From: Ignavibacteriota bacterium | GTDB lineage: Bacteria > Bacteroidota > Ignavibacteria > Tepidaquicellales > Tepidaquicellaceae | DNA: 64,000 bases | Assembly (NCBI GenBank): GCA_026390735.1 | Contig: JAPLFJ010000037.1 | Span: 62,001-126,000 of the forward strand | Reading direction: 5' to 3' | Shown: piece after piece, positions 44,895 through 54,443 of the stretch | How positions within the stretch are numbered: the first letter of the stretch is position 1 | Layout: each line of letters begins with the position of its first letter | Made by a program: the position numbers and the translations under genes | Notes under the pieces: generated by a model | Seen by the model: only the letters and a program-made list of their open reading frames with translations | Told to the model about the DNA's origin: nothing | The model's database searches: none

Positions 44895-45935
44895 ATGAAA
44901 GCAAAATTATTTACCTTAGTATTAACACTTATGTTTGTTGCAGGTTTAAATGCACAAGTAAAATTACTCGATAATTTCAATTATACAGCAGGCGATACCA
45001 TCGGTGGTCAGGGCTGGACTTCATTCAGTGGTGGTCCTGTAAATCCGATTACTGTTACAGCACCCGGATTAACATTCACAAATTATGTCAATTCAGGTAT
45101 CGGAAATGCTGCAAGAATGAGAAACTCTGGTCAGGACTATTACAAACAATTTACAGGTGACAGTGTTGCATCTGGTTCACTTTATGTATCTTTTATGTTA
45201 AAAGTTGACTCTGCAAAAACAGGTGATTATTTTATGGCATTATTACCACCGACTTCAACAACATTATACACATCAAGATTCTATGTTAAAGATTCTTCAG
45301 GCCTTGGATTCTTATTAGGAGTCAGCAAAGGTGCAGCATCAGGTGGCCCTATCGTTTATGGAACAACTATTTATTCTTTAAATACCACTTATATGGTAGT
45401 ATTAAAGTATAAATTCAATACTGCATCAACTACAGATGACGAAATGAGTTTCTACGTATTTAATACATCGCTATCCTCAACTGAGCCTGGAACACCTACA
45501 GTAGGACCAGTCGTTGGAACAGTCTCTGATGCGACAAGTTTTGGTCGTGTTGGTTTAAGACAGGGTTCGGCAGCATCTTCACCAACTCTTACAATTGATG
45601 GTCTTCAGGTTGCAACTGCTTGGACAAATTTAGTTGGTGTCAGAAACATCAGCACTGTCGCAGATAATTTCAATCTTGCACAAAACTATCCAAACCCGTT
45701 CAATCCATCAACAACGATCAATTTCAGCATTGCAAAAGCCGGATTTGTTACATTGAAGATCTATGATATAACAGGTAAAGAAGTTAAGAGTTTAGTCAAT
45801 AACAATATGACAGCCGGTAAATATGAAGTCAGTGCAAACCTTTCTTCATTAAACAGTGGTGTGTATTTTTATACAATCAATGTTACAGGTGACGCAAACT
45901 ATTCTGCAACAAAGAAATTAATGTTAGTAAAATAA
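44895..45935 (+). CDS. Secreted T9SS cargo protein
   Basis: A 346-residue secreted protein started at the ATG at 44895, where the signal peptide MKAKLFTLVLTLMFVAGLNAQ begins (a GTG 11 codons earlier extends the frame without a signal). The central part (about 20-260) is a Gly/Ser/Thr-rich beta domain (LLDNFNYTAGDTIGGQGWTS, FTNYVNSGIGNAARM), a lectin/concanavalin-like pattern with no catalytic motif that I recognise. The C-terminal 80 residues are a T9SS type A sorting domain: NYPNPFNPSTTI, KIYDITGKEVKSLVN, SGVYFYTINVTG, and the end KKLMLVK. Single-gene unit with its own terminator. Confidence 0.85.
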   Translation: MKAKLFTLVLTLMFVAGLNAQVKLLDNFNYTAGDTIGGQGWTSFSGGPVNPITVTAPGLTFTNYVNSGIGNAARMRNSGQDYYKQFTGDSVASGSLYVSFMLKVDSAKTGDYFMALLPPTSTTLYTSRFYVKDSSGLGFLLGVSKGAASGGPIVYGTTIYSLNTTYMVVLKYKFNTASTTDDEMSFYVFNTSLSSTEPGTPTVGPVVGTVSDATSFGRVGLRQGSAASSPTLTIDGLQVATAWTNLVGVRNISTVADNFNLAQNYPNPFNPSTTINFSIAKAGFVTLKIYDITGKEVKSLVNNNMTAGKYEVSANLSSLNSGVYFYTINVTGDANYSATKKLMLVK

Positions 45936-45951
45936 TTTTTAAATCTTTTAA

Positions 45952-45992
45952 AAATCCGGATTTGTATACTTATGAATCCGGATTTTTTATTA
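45952..45992 (+). terminator. Terminator of the T9SS cargo gene
   Basis: AAATCCGGATT (45952-45962) pairs with AATCCGGATTT (45975-45985), followed by TTTTATTAT. Confidence 0.85.
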
Positions 45993-46007
45993 TAATGTGC
46001 AGTTCCT

Positions 46008-47537
46008 ATGAAAAAATTTGTTCTCAACGGGAAAAACCTTAATATTCTTAATTCCATTTCTATCGTTAACGATAATCTTTCTCTTTCTGTTTCAAAATCC
46101 GCAATTAAGAAAGTTGTACAGTCCCGGAAACTGGTGGATAAATGGATTGCCAGGGAAGAAATTGTCTACGGAATCAATACAGGTTTTGGTGAGTTTAAAG
46201 ATGTGGTGATATCAAAAGAGCAAACTGAAACTCTCCAGAGAAACCTTATACTGTCTCATTCGTCTGGTGTAGGTGATTGTATTCCGGATAAAGTGGTCAG
46301 GCTGATGTTACTCTTCAGGATTAACTCTTTAATCCAGGGTCATTCAGGGGTCAGAATCGAGTTGATTAATTTTCTTGTGTCGTTCTTTAACGTTGGTTTA
46401 ATACCCCAGATTCCCCAGCAGGGCTCAGTCGGCTGTTCTGGCGACCTTGCACCTCTTGCGCATCTTGCTTCGACATTCTTGGGAGAAGGGAAAATAAAGT
46501 TTAAAGGTAATATACTTAAAAGCAAAGATGCATTAAAGAAAGTGGGTCTGAAACCGTTTGTTCTTCATTCGAAGGAAGGTCTTGCACTTATTAACGGAAC
46601 ACAGATGATGAGTAGTTTTCTTTGTGTATCACTCTTCGATGCTATGCAACTCTCCAGACTTGCCGATATAGCAGGGGCTGTAACAGTTGAGGCAACAAAG
46701 AGTACAAATGCTGCCTATGATGACAGAATTCAGAAAATCAGACCACACAAAGGACAGATTGCCACTGCAGATAATCTTCGTTCACTTTTAAGACACAGCG
46801 AAGTTTTAAAATCACATGCAGACTGCGGCAAGGTTCAGGACGCATATTCGATCAGATGTATTCCACAGGTTCACGGAGCGGTAAAAGATGCAATAAATTA
46901 CTGTCTCAATGTTATTAATGTTGAAATTAATTCTGTAACTGATAATCCTCTTATCTTTGCTAAAGAAGGTGAACATCTTGAAGGTGGTAATTTTCACGGA
47001 GAACCTCTGGCACTGGCTTCCGATTTCCTTAAGATTGCAATTGCCGAACTCGGCAGTATCTCTGAAAGAAGAACTGCAAGGCTGGTTGACGGAAGTTTAA
47101 GTGGTTTGCCGCGTTTTTTAATCAAAGACGGTGGATTGAACTCGGGGTTTATGATTGCACAGTATACTGCTGCTGCTTTAGTCAGTGAAAATAAAGTGTT
47201 GTCACATCCTGCTTCTGTTGATTCAATCCCAACAAGCGCAAATCAGGAAGACCATAATTCTATGGGTTCAATAGCATCACGCAAATGTTATGAGGTGATT
47301 AACAATGTGAAAAACATTATTGCTATCGAAATGTTATGCGGTTCGCAGGCACTGGAATTCCTTAAACCATTAAAAGCAGGCAGGGGAGTCGAAAAAGCGA
47401 AACAATTAATACGTAAGAAAGTTAAATATCTTACTAAGGATGTTATGATGTCGGAATTAATTGAAAATACCAAAGAAATATTATATTATACTGATTTCAT
47501 AAGTCAGGTAGAGAAAGTTACAGGTAAATTAAAATAA
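46008..47537 (+). CDS. hutH: Histidine ammonia-lyase with Cys-Ser-Gly MIO triad
   Basis: A 509-residue enzyme that removes ammonia from L-histidine to give urocanate. YGINTGFG (54-61), SHSSGVG with His84, NGTQMMSS, and YTAAALVSENK followed by SIPTSANQEDHNSMG match the family. The Ser-His pair before SGVG and the Glu in SENK agree with histidine rather than tyrosine or phenylalanine lyases. The electrophilic MIO group normally forms from Ala-Ser-Gly; here the triad reads Cys143-Ser144-Gly145 (GSVGCSGDLAPLAHL). hutU, hutI and hutG are not in the window. It is followed 1 base later by the yihY-like gene. Confidence 0.92.
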   Translation: MKKFVLNGKNLNILNSISIVNDNLSLSVSKSAIKKVVQSRKLVDKWIAREEIVYGINTGFGEFKDVVISKEQTETLQRNLILSHSSGVGDCIPDKVVRLMLLFRINSLIQGHSGVRIELINFLVSFFNVGLIPQIPQQGSVGCSGDLAPLAHLASTFLGEGKIKFKGNILKSKDALKKVGLKPFVLHSKEGLALINGTQMMSSFLCVSLFDAMQLSRLADIAGAVTVEATKSTNAAYDDRIQKIRPHKGQIATADNLRSLLRHSEVLKSHADCGKVQDAYSIRCIPQVHGAVKDAINYCLNVINVEINSVTDNPLIFAKEGEHLEGGNFHGEPLALASDFLKIAIAELGSISERRTARLVDGSLSGLPRFLIKDGGLNSGFMIAQYTAAALVSENKVLSHPASVDSIPTSANQEDHNSMGSIASRKCYEVINNVKNIIAIEMLCGSQALEFLKPLKAGRGVEKAKQLIRKKVKYLTKDVMMSELIENTKEILYYTDFISQVEKVTGKLK

Positions 47538-47538
47538 T

Positions 47539-48450
47539 TTGAAAAAGAGATTCAATAACCTGTTATTCTATGTAAAGAGATTATACCAGAAGTTTGACAC
47601 TGACCAGATTTGGTTTATGTCTTCCGGTGTTTCTTTTAGTATTCTCTGGGTTATTATCCCTACTATGCTGGTATTGCTTGGAATACTAGGGCTTTATTTT
47701 GATAAGTATAATGCTCTTCAGAAAATCAACGAATACATAAATCAGGCACTTCCGGTCGACTTCGAAGCAAAAGAAATATTTCTTGAAACAATTTCCAATA
47801 AAGCATTTGAACTTTCAAACAATGCATGGATAACAGTAACTATAGGTCTGTTCGGTATTTTCTGGGCTATGAGCAGTATGTTCAGTTATATGCGCGATGC
47901 TCTTAACAGAATATTCGAAGTGAAGGAATCTTTGAATTTCTTCAAAGGTAAACTTAGGGATTTTATTCTTTTGCTGATGATAATGGTACTGTTTTCGTTA
48001 ACAACAATTTTTACGTCATTACAGCAGATTGATAATCAGATAATTAAATTTGTTTTTGCATCCCTGAGCAGTGTTGTGACATCTCATAGTGTTTTTCTCG
48101 TGCTTCTTCCTTTTATGATTTCTTATGTAATGTTTTTCTTCCTCTACAGGTTTGTACCGCATTATAAGATTCCTACAAGGGCTATTCTGTTCGGTTCATT
48201 TGTATCAGCTGTTTTGTATGAAATACTGAAGTATTTATTTGCATATTATATACTGAACATCTCAAATTATAACATGATTTATGGTGCTTACGGCGCATTG
48301 GTAATCTTTATGCTGTGGGTTTATGTCATATCACTTATTTTCTGTATCGGTGCCGCTATCGGCAAGATTTATATGGAGTTACACAAATTAGAATTAAAAT
48401 TTTATAATAAAGAAAAGTATGGAACAACGGAAATTATCAAGAACGATTGA
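47539..48450 (+). CDS. YihY/virulence factor BrkB family membrane protein
   Basis: A 303-residue inner-membrane protein with about six helices. It starts at TTG. Family sequence is seen in WFMSSGVSFSILWVIIPTML, WAMSSMFSYMRDALNRIFEV (residues near 115-135) and the closing FAYYILNISNYNMIYGAYGA, with LVIFMLWVYVISLIFCIGA. The family has sometimes been called ribonuclease BN, which is now considered a mis-assignment; its function is unclear. Its 3' end overlaps the next gene by 32 bases. Confidence 0.9.
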   Translation: MKKRFNNLLFYVKRLYQKFDTDQIWFMSSGVSFSILWVIIPTMLVLLGILGLYFDKYNALQKINEYINQALPVDFEAKEIFLETISNKAFELSNNAWITVTIGLFGIFWAMSSMFSYMRDALNRIFEVKESLNFFKGKLRDFILLLMIMVLFSLTTIFTSLQQIDNQIIKFVFASLSSVVTSHSVFLVLLPFMISYVMFFFLYRFVPHYKIPTRAILFGSFVSAVLYEILKYLFAYYILNISNYNMIYGAYGALVIFMLWVYVISLIFCIGAAIGKIYMELHKLELKFYNKEKYGTTEIIKND

Positions 48451-49666
48451 AAAATTCCTGAATGAAGCACCTAATTTTAAAAAGGTTGATGATTTATTGC
48501 AGTATGTTCTGCACCAGATTATCGGTGATGAGCATATCGGAATAAGCGGTGGAAGGATATGGAAACTTAATTTAGAAAAAGACGGATATTTACTCTTAGA
48601 CCAGATAGGTGATGTTACAAAAATAGATAAAGGTTTTGAACTGCACGTGGATAAATTCCCGATACTCTTCGAAATATCCAAAAGAAGAACTGTCACTTCT
48701 ACAGAAACGAATAAATATTTCAAGAAGAAGGGAATCCTCAGTTATTCCGTAACCGGCATCGGGGACAGACATAAAGTATTATATAAGGGTAAAACTATTT
48801 TTCTTTACCAGTATATGCTTGCTTTTAACGGTAATATGATTGATGATGAATTCCTTTACACTCTGAACATTATTGGTGTTACAATTAATTCTATCATCAG
48901 GTCAAAGAAGATTGAAAAGAAAGCTAAAGATAACATATCTGAACTTCAGAAAGCAAGTGAGATTCAAAAGAGCATACTTCCTGAACACGCTTATAAATTC
49001 GGTAACTATGAGTTGTTTGGGATATCGATTCCTGACAAGATTGTCGGAGGTGATTTTTTCGATTATATAAGTATCGCTGAAAACAATAAACTGTGTGTTG
49101 CTATCGGAGATGCTGCTTCTAAGGGCATTTCAGCTGCAGCACAGGCTTTATACATATCCGGTGCTTTGAAGATGGGTGTTACTTATGACGTTGGTTTTAC
49201 TACTCTGTTCAAAAAAATCGGAACGCTGGTAAATGAAACATTTCCGGACGAAAGGTTTGTTACATTGTTCCTTTGCGAACTTTATCTCGACAGAAAAGGT
49301 CTTTGTGTCTATGTAAATGCAGGGCATAATTCTCCGTTCGTAATAAGATCTGTAACGAATGAAATAATCAGCCTTAATTCTACAGGTTCGGTTCTGGGAC
49401 CTACTCCTAACCAGGATTACTATCTTGATAGTCTTTACATAGAAAAAGGGGATACACTGATTCTTTACACAGATGGAATCGTTGAAGCTACAAACGAGAA
49501 GTTTGAGTTTTACGGAGAAGATAAACTTAAAGAAATTATTATAAAGTACAAGAACTGTACTCCTGAAATACTCTGTCAGAAAATAATCGAGGATGTACAG
49601 AAGTATTCCGCTAACGGAAAATACTCCGATGACAGAACACTCGTGGTCGTTAAAAGGGTTAGTTAA
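48419..49666 (+). CDS. PP2C-type serine phosphatase of the SpoIIE/RsbU group
   Basis: A 415-residue cytoplasmic signalling phosphatase. Residues 1-160 form a GAF-like sensor region, and a short coiled coil (about 160-185, KIEKKAKDNISELQKASEIQKS) leads to the SpoIIE domain: LPEHAYKFGNYELFG, IVGGDFFDYI (209-218), AIGDAASKGISAA (228-240, metal-binding Asp residues), YVNAGHNSPFV and DTLILYTDGIVEATN. Such enzymes usually dephosphorylate an anti-sigma-factor antagonist. No anti-sigma or antagonist gene lies nearby. It overlaps the yihY-like gene by 32 bases and is followed 3 bases later by a TPR gene. Confidence 0.92.
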   Translation: MEQRKLSRTIEKFLNEAPNFKKVDDLLQYVLHQIIGDEHIGISGGRIWKLNLEKDGYLLLDQIGDVTKIDKGFELHVDKFPILFEISKRRTVTSTETNKYFKKKGILSYSVTGIGDRHKVLYKGKTIFLYQYMLAFNGNMIDDEFLYTLNIIGVTINSIIRSKKIEKKAKDNISELQKASEIQKSILPEHAYKFGNYELFGISIPDKIVGGDFFDYISIAENNKLCVAIGDAASKGISAAAQALYISGALKMGVTYDVGFTTLFKKIGTLVNETFPDERFVTLFLCELYLDRKGLCVYVNAGHNSPFVIRSVTNEIISLNSTGSVLGPTPNQDYYLDSLYIEKGDTLILYTDGIVEATNEKFEFYGEDKLKEIIIKYKNCTPEILCQKIIEDVQKYSANGKYSDDRTLVVVKRVS

Positions 49667-49669
49667 AAA

Positions 49670-50815
49670 ATGCACAGGTTTAAGTATTTATATTCACTCC
49701 TTTTCTTATTCGTTATGGTTCTGAATTTACATTCTCAAACCAAAGATGAAAAAAGAATGCTTATACTTAAGAATATTTATTCCTGCAATTTTGATTCTGC
49801 TGATATCAGGATTTCTGATTATATCAACACTTATCCTAAAGAACCTCAGGGCTGTTTCCTTAATGTATTATCTGAATGGTGGAAAATTAACATTGACAGA
49901 AAGAATGTTTCTCTTGATGCTAAACTTGAGGAGAAAGTTAATAAAACAGTTGACCTCTGCGATGATTTGCTGGATAAGAACCCTAAAGATGTCGATGCTT
50001 TGATCTATAAGGGGGCATCACTTGGTTATAAAGGTCTTGCAAAAAGTCTTCGTGAGAACTGGCTTTCAGCTGCTGATGACGGCAGACAGGCATTAAACCT
50101 TCTCGATGAAGCACTTGAACTTGCACCTAAAAATAAGGAAGCACTTCTTGGCATTGGAATATATAACTATTTCGCCGAGTACATACCCGAAAGGTATCAG
50201 TTCCTGAAACCACTAATGATTATATTCCCAAAAGGTGACAAGTTGAAAGGTGTTGCGCAGATAAAAGATGCAGCAGAGAACTCAAAAATTGCAGGGTATG
50301 AAGCAAAATACATTATTGCATATTTCAACCTTCAGTACGAAAGAAATTTTATTGAGTCAGAACTTTACAGCAGGATTCTGTATGATGAGTTTCCCGCGAA
50401 CCCTGTATTCGAAAAGATGCTTTATAATTGTTATTCAGGTTTTGGAAAATTTGCTGAAGCTTTAGATGGATGGACTAAGGTCAGGAATAAGTACCTTAAT
50501 AAAGTACGCGGATACGAATTTGAAGCGGTCTTAAGAGAAGCAGATTATTATATTTCGCTGAGTTTACTCAAACTTAACAGACTGGATGAGATGGAACTGT
50601 ACATTAATGAGTGCGAGAATGTCAGCAGCAAAATCGATACTGATGACACTTCTTTCAAGGTATTTACTATACTTATGCAGGGAATGAGGAACGATGCAAC
50701 CGGTAACAGGGGAAAGGCAGTGGAATATTACAGGAAAGTTCTTGAAATGAAAGAGTATTCAGGCAGCAAAACTGAGGCAAACAGGTTTATTAAGGGTCGG
50801 TACACGGGAAAGTAA
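49670..50815 (+). CDS. Secreted/periplasmic TPR-repeat protein
   Basis: A 381-residue exported protein. The signal peptide (MHRFKYLYSLLFLFVMVLNLHSQ) is followed by TPR-type helices (KNPKDVDALIYKGASLGYKG, ELAPKNKEALLGIGIYNYFA, and a late GNRGKAVEYYRKVLEM). The middle part contains YIPERYQFLKPLMIIFPKGD, a segment conserved in a group of Bacteroidota/Chlorobiota TPR proteins. Its partner is unknown. It starts 3 bases after the phosphatase gene, in the same operon. Confidence 0.75.
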   Translation: MHRFKYLYSLLFLFVMVLNLHSQTKDEKRMLILKNIYSCNFDSADIRISDYINTYPKEPQGCFLNVLSEWWKINIDRKNVSLDAKLEEKVNKTVDLCDDLLDKNPKDVDALIYKGASLGYKGLAKSLRENWLSAADDGRQALNLLDEALELAPKNKEALLGIGIYNYFAEYIPERYQFLKPLMIIFPKGDKLKGVAQIKDAAENSKIAGYEAKYIIAYFNLQYERNFIESELYSRILYDEFPANPVFEKMLYNCYSGFGKFAEALDGWTKVRNKYLNKVRGYEFEAVLREADYYISLSLLKLNRLDEMELYINECENVSSKIDTDDTSFKVFTILMQGMRNDATGNRGKAVEYYRKVLEMKEYSGSKTEANRFIKGRYTGK

Positions 50816-50895
50816 TATATTAATTAAGGAATTGATTAATTATAGAATAAATAGTATTTTTATCTTTTATAAATATTAAAAAATAGGGGTTTCAT

Positions 50896-51093
50896 TTGAT
50901 TAAAGTTATAATTCAAGATAGTGAATCTTTAGATAAAGCTTTAAAGAGATTTAAGAAGAAATATGAAAAAGCAGGTATATTAAAGGAATTCAGAAGAAGA
51001 CAGTTCTTTGTAAAGCCTTCTGTAGATAAAAAGATGAATAAGGAACGTTCTATAAGAAAATCCAAAAGAATCGCAGAAGAAGAAAACAATTAA
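50896..51093 (+). CDS. rpsU: 30S ribosomal protein S21
   Basis: A 65-residue basic protein that matches S21: MIKVIIQDSESLDKALKRFK, then FRRRQFFVKPSVDKK and an Arg/Lys-rich tail. It starts at TTG in TTTCATTTG and has no strong Shine-Dalgarno. It stands alone, ends at a strong terminator and has a TATCTTTT sequence upstream (50859-50866) that may be part of its promoter. Confidence 0.95.
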   Translation: MIKVIIQDSESLDKALKRFKKKYEKAGILKEFRRRQFFVKPSVDKKMNKERSIRKSKRIAEEENN

Positions 51094-51117
51094 TTCATAG
51101 TTACAGAGATTTTATTT

Positions 51118-51155
51118 CCCACATACTAATTTCAGGTATGTGGGTTTTCTTTTTT
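51118..51155 (+). terminator. Terminator of rpsU
   Basis: CCCACATAC (51118-51126) pairs with GTATGTGGG (51136-51144), followed by TTTTCTTTTTT. Confidence 0.88.
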
Positions 51156-51214
51156 AAAATACCTTTATTATTATTATAAAAAACAATAATTTATAGTATA
51201 ATTCAATATAATTT

Positions 51215-51733
51215 ATGGAAAAGACTAAACTTCATATTTACATAAAACCTACGCAGATCTCCAGACGTATCAAACAGTTAGCAGGTAAAATTAATAAGGA
51301 TTATGAAAATAAAGTGCCGATTTTTATCGGTGTCTTAAACGGTGCATTTATCTTTATGTCTGATTTAATCAGAGAAATTAAAGTTAACTGCGAAATAGAT
51401 TTCCTGAAACTTTCAAGCTATGGAGACAGTAAAATATCTTCAGGACAGGTTAAAACCCTTAAAGAATTAAACTGCGAATTAAAAGGGAGAGACGTTATTA
51501 TTGTTGAAGATATCATTGATTCAGGATTATCTATGGATTTTATTCTAAAGACTATCAAAAAACAGAAACCGGCTTCAGTAAAAATCGCAAGTCTTTTAAT
51601 CAAGAAAGATACACCTAAGTTTAACTTTAAAATAGACTATTTAGGGTTTGAAATTGAGAACAAATTTGTTGTAGGATATGGTCTCGATTTTGCGCAAAAA
51701 TATAGGAATTTAAAAGGAATTTATGTGTTATAA
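51215..51733 (+). CDS. hpt: Hypoxanthine phosphoribosyltransferase
   Basis: A 172-residue purine-salvage enzyme. The PRPP-binding loop is VIIVEDIIDSGLSMDFIL, and other family segments are FIGVLNGAFIFMSDLIRE, CEIDFLKLSSYGD and FEIENKFVVGYGLD near the end. The length is normal. It lies 18 bases before ftsH; hpt-ftsH (often with tilS, which is absent here) is a widely conserved pair. Confidence 0.94.
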   Translation: MEKTKLHIYIKPTQISRRIKQLAGKINKDYENKVPIFIGVLNGAFIFMSDLIREIKVNCEIDFLKLSSYGDSKISSGQVKTLKELNCELKGRDVIIVEDIIDSGLSMDFILKTIKKQKPASVKIASLLIKKDTPKFNFKIDYLGFEIENKFVVGYGLDFAQKYRNLKGIYVL

Positions 51734-51751
51734 TTATTAAATTTTTCAAGT

Positions 51752-53749
51752 ATGGCACAAACGAATAAAGATAAAAAACCCGAAGATTTCAACTGGAACA
51801 GAGTATTTAAGATAGTATTAGGTTGGTCCGCTATTTTAGTCGGATTCTTCCTTATTATAATTTATACAAAAAGTAATGACCCGAAAACCAATGAGGTCAC
51901 TTTCGATCAGTATCAGAAATTATTAACAGAGAAAAAAATTGAATCGGCAACCATTAAGAAAGCTGAAACTAATTATGAATTTATTGGTAAACTTAAAGCA
52001 CCCGAAACATTAACTATCGGAGGCAGACAGGTCACTATCGATAAAATTTCTGTATACCTCCCTTATACAAATGCAGATTCTGCTTTACTGAAATCATGGA
52101 GTGATAATATTTCTACATATACATTCGAAAAGGATGATGGGGGCTGGGTTACTCCGCTTTTAAGCGCGTTACCCTGGATTCTTATTATTGCATTCTGGAT
52201 TATTATTATGAGGAGAATGCAGAATGGTGGCGGTGGTGGTACAAAAGGAATATTCTCGTTTGGAAAGTCGAAAGCAAAGATGATGTCAGGTTCACAGATT
52301 AAAGTTACGTTTGCAGACGTTGCAGGTGCTGATGAAGCAAAACAGGAGTTATCGGAAATTATTGAGTTCCTGAAAAGCCCGGCTAAATTTCAGAAACTCG
52401 GCGGCAGAATACCGCGCGGGGTTCTTTTGTTAGGCCCTCCTGGAACAGGCAAAACATTGCTCGCACGTGCTGTTGCAGGTGAAGCAGGCGTACCGTTCTT
52501 TTCTATCAGTGGTGCTGACTTCGTTGAAATGTTCGTCGGTGTTGGTGCATCACGTGTCAGAGACCTCTTCGACCAGGGAAAGAAAAGTGCTCCATGTATA
52601 ATATTTATCGATGAAATCGATGCCGTTGGACGACACAGAGGTGCAGGAGTTGGCGGTGGACATGACGAAAGAGAACAGACATTGAATCAGCTTCTTATTG
52701 AAATGGATGGCTTTGAACAGAACAGTGGTGTAATTATCATTGCTGCTACTAACAGACCTGATATTCTTGACCCTGCATTGTTAAGGCCTGGAAGGTTTGA
52801 CAGACAGGTAGTCGTTGACAGACCTGACGTTAAAGGCAGAGAAGGAATCCTGAAAGTTCATACAAGAAAGATTCCACTTGCTAACGATATTAAAATTGAT
52901 ACTATCGCAAAAGGTACACCTGGATTCTCAGGCGCTGACCTTGCTAACCTTGTGAATGAAGCAGCATTGCTTGCGGCCAGAAGGAATTCTGATTCTGTTA
53001 CAATGAAAGATCTGGAAAATGCGAAGGATAAAGTTATGATGGGAACTGAAAGACGAAGTCTTATAATTTCTGAAAAAGAAAAGAAAACCACTTCGTACCA
53101 CGAAGCAGGCCATGTACTTGTTGCTAAGTATACTCCTGAAGCAGATCCGGTTCATAAAGTTACAATCATTCCCCGCGGAAGAGCACTTGGCGTAACAACA
53201 TATCTGCCAATGGATGAAAAGCATACGTATTCGAAAGAATATCTTGAAGCAATGATTGCTTATGCTATGGGTGGACGTGCAGCAGAGAAACTGGTCTTTA
53301 ATGAATATACTACAGGTGCAAGTAATGATATCGAAAGAGCTACCTCTCTTGCACGTAAAATGGTCTGTGAATTCGGGATGAGTGAAAAACTCGGACCTAT
53401 AACATACGGTAACAAGCAGGAAGAAGTTTTTCTCGGGAAAGAATTGCATGAGCATAAAAACTACAGCGATTCGACACAGATTCTCATCGATGATGAAGTT
53501 AAAAAAATTGTAATTGCCGGTATGGACAGGGCCACAAAAGTCCTGACTGATAATATACATATACTTCACAGACTTTCATTGGTTTTACTCGAAAGAGAAA
53601 TTCTTGATTCGGATGAAATTGATAAAGTTATGAGAGATGAAAAGTTACCACCTGTTGAAAAAGAACAGGACAATGGACATAACGTTGAAGAAACTCAACC
53701 TGTGCAGGAATCAAATGTAAAACCTGAAACAACTGTTTCACAAAATTGA
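51752..53749 (+). CDS. ftsH: ATP-dependent zinc metalloprotease FtsH
   Basis: A 665-residue membrane-anchored AAA+ protease that degrades membrane and short-lived regulatory proteins. Two membrane helices (about 20-38 and 137-153) enclose a periplasmic domain. A Gly-rich linker is followed by the AAA domain ([14 protein letters not shown], Walker A GPPGTGKT at 228-235, [15 protein letters not shown], second region of homology [19 protein letters not shown]) and the zinc site HEAGH (450-454). The acidic C-terminal tail is Gln/Glu-rich. Complete, and closed by a terminator. Confidence 0.97.
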   Translation: MAQTNKDKKPEDFNWNRVFKIVLGWSAILVGFFLIIIYTKSNDPKTNEVTFDQYQKLLTEKKIESATIKKAETNYEFIGKLKAPETLTIGGRQVTIDKISVYLPYTNADSALLKSWSDNISTYTFEKDDGGWVTPLLSALPWILIIAFWIIIMRRMQNGGGGGTKGIFSFGKSKAKMMSGSQIKVTFADVAGADEAKQELSEIIEFLKSPAKFQKLGGRIPRGVLLLGPPGTGKTLLARAVAGEAGVPFFSISGADFVEMFVGVGASRVRDLFDQGKKSAPCIIFIDEIDAVGRHRGAGVGGGHDEREQTLNQLLIEMDGFEQNSGVIIIAATNRPDILDPALLRPGRFDRQVVVDRPDVKGREGILKVHTRKIPLANDIKIDTIAKGTPGFSGADLANLVNEAALLAARRNSDSVTMKDLENAKDKVMMGTERRSLIISEKEKKTTSYHEAGHVLVAKYTPEADPVHKVTIIPRGRALGVTTYLPMDEKHTYSKEYLEAMIAYAMGGRAAEKLVFNEYTTGASNDIERATSLARKMVCEFGMSEKLGPITYGNKQEEVFLGKELHEHKNYSDSTQILIDDEVKKIVIAGMDRATKVLTDNIHILHRLSLVLLEREILDSDEIDKVMRDEKLPPVEKEQDNGHNVEETQPVQESNVKPETTVSQN

Positions 53750-53771
53750 ATAGTTTAGTTTTTGTTTAAAT

Positions 53772-53800
53772 AAAAAGCGAGTTTACCCTCGCTTTTTATG
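53772..53800 (+). terminator. Terminator of ftsH
   Basis: AAAAAGCGAG (53772-53781) pairs with CTCGCTTTTT (53788-53797) across a 6-base loop (TTTACC). Confidence 0.85.
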
Positions 53801-53821
53801 TAATGTATAATTTAGAATAGG

Positions 53822-54442
53822 TTGAAGCCAGACTCAGAATATAAATATGAACTGTACAGAAAGTTGATTCATCTTTTTTCAACTGTCATTCCTGTTATCT
53901 ATTGTTTTACTTCCCGTGATTTCATGCTGTTGTTTATAGGTGCAGGTACTGTTCTGATGATAGTGCTCGATTTACTGAAAGCATATACATTTATTTTTGA
54001 AAATCTGTATAAAAAAGTATTCAGCGGTATTCTTAGAGAAGATGAAAAGGATTTCAAAAGAAATTTGTTTACTGGCGGTACATACTATGCAGTCGGGATA
54101 TTCCTATCTGTACTGTTGTTTCAGAAAGAAGTAGCTGTCTTCTCTATCCTGATAATGATATGGTGTGATACCATGGCAGCATTGGTAGGAAAGAAATACG
54201 GTACCAGGAAACTGATAGGAAGTAAGACAATAGTGGGAAGTGTTGCATTTATAATTACAGGCTTTCTGCTGGTTTTTACCCTGCAGTATTTATTCCCTGG
54301 ATTTAATTTCTACAAAGCAGGATTTATAACTGTGTTATTTGCAGCTGGTTTTGAGCAACTGAGCTTTATCAGAATAAACGATAATTTAAGTATACCCGTA
54401 TTCTCGGGTTATGTTTTTATAATAATAAATAATTTTATATAA
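53822..54442 (+). CDS. Dolichol/phytol-kinase-like membrane protein (CTP-dependent lipid kinase family)
   Basis: A 206-residue polytopic protein, starting at TTG, that resembles the SEC59/DGK1/VTE5 group of CTP-dependent kinases acting on dolichol, diacylglycerol or phytol. The family markers are ELYRKLIHLFSTVIPVIY at the start and WCDTMAALVGKKYGTRKLIG with SKTIVGSVAF (about 118-148), where the Asp, the Lys/Arg residues and KT-GS form the expected site. About six helices are seen. A lipid-recycling or isoprenoid-phosphate role is inferred. It ends 1 base before ychF. Confidence 0.8.
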   Translation: MKPDSEYKYELYRKLIHLFSTVIPVIYCFTSRDFMLLFIGAGTVLMIVLDLLKAYTFIFENLYKKVFSGILREDEKDFKRNLFTGGTYYAVGIFLSVLLFQKEVAVFSILIMIWCDTMAALVGKKYGTRKLIGSKTIVGSVAFIITGFLLVFTLQYLFPGFNFYKAGFITVLFAAGFEQLSFIRINDNLSIPVFSGYVFIIINNFI

Positions 54443-54443
54443 T

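Noticed and set aside
46008-47537. Tyrosine or phenylalanine ammonia-lyase
   Set aside because: The Ser-His selectivity pair before SGVG and the Glu in SENK agree with histidine.
52928-53569. A 213-codon open frame on the minus strand, opposite ftsH
   Set aside because: It is the antisense of a highly conserved ftsH region, has a Cys/Phe/His-rich composition and no domain.
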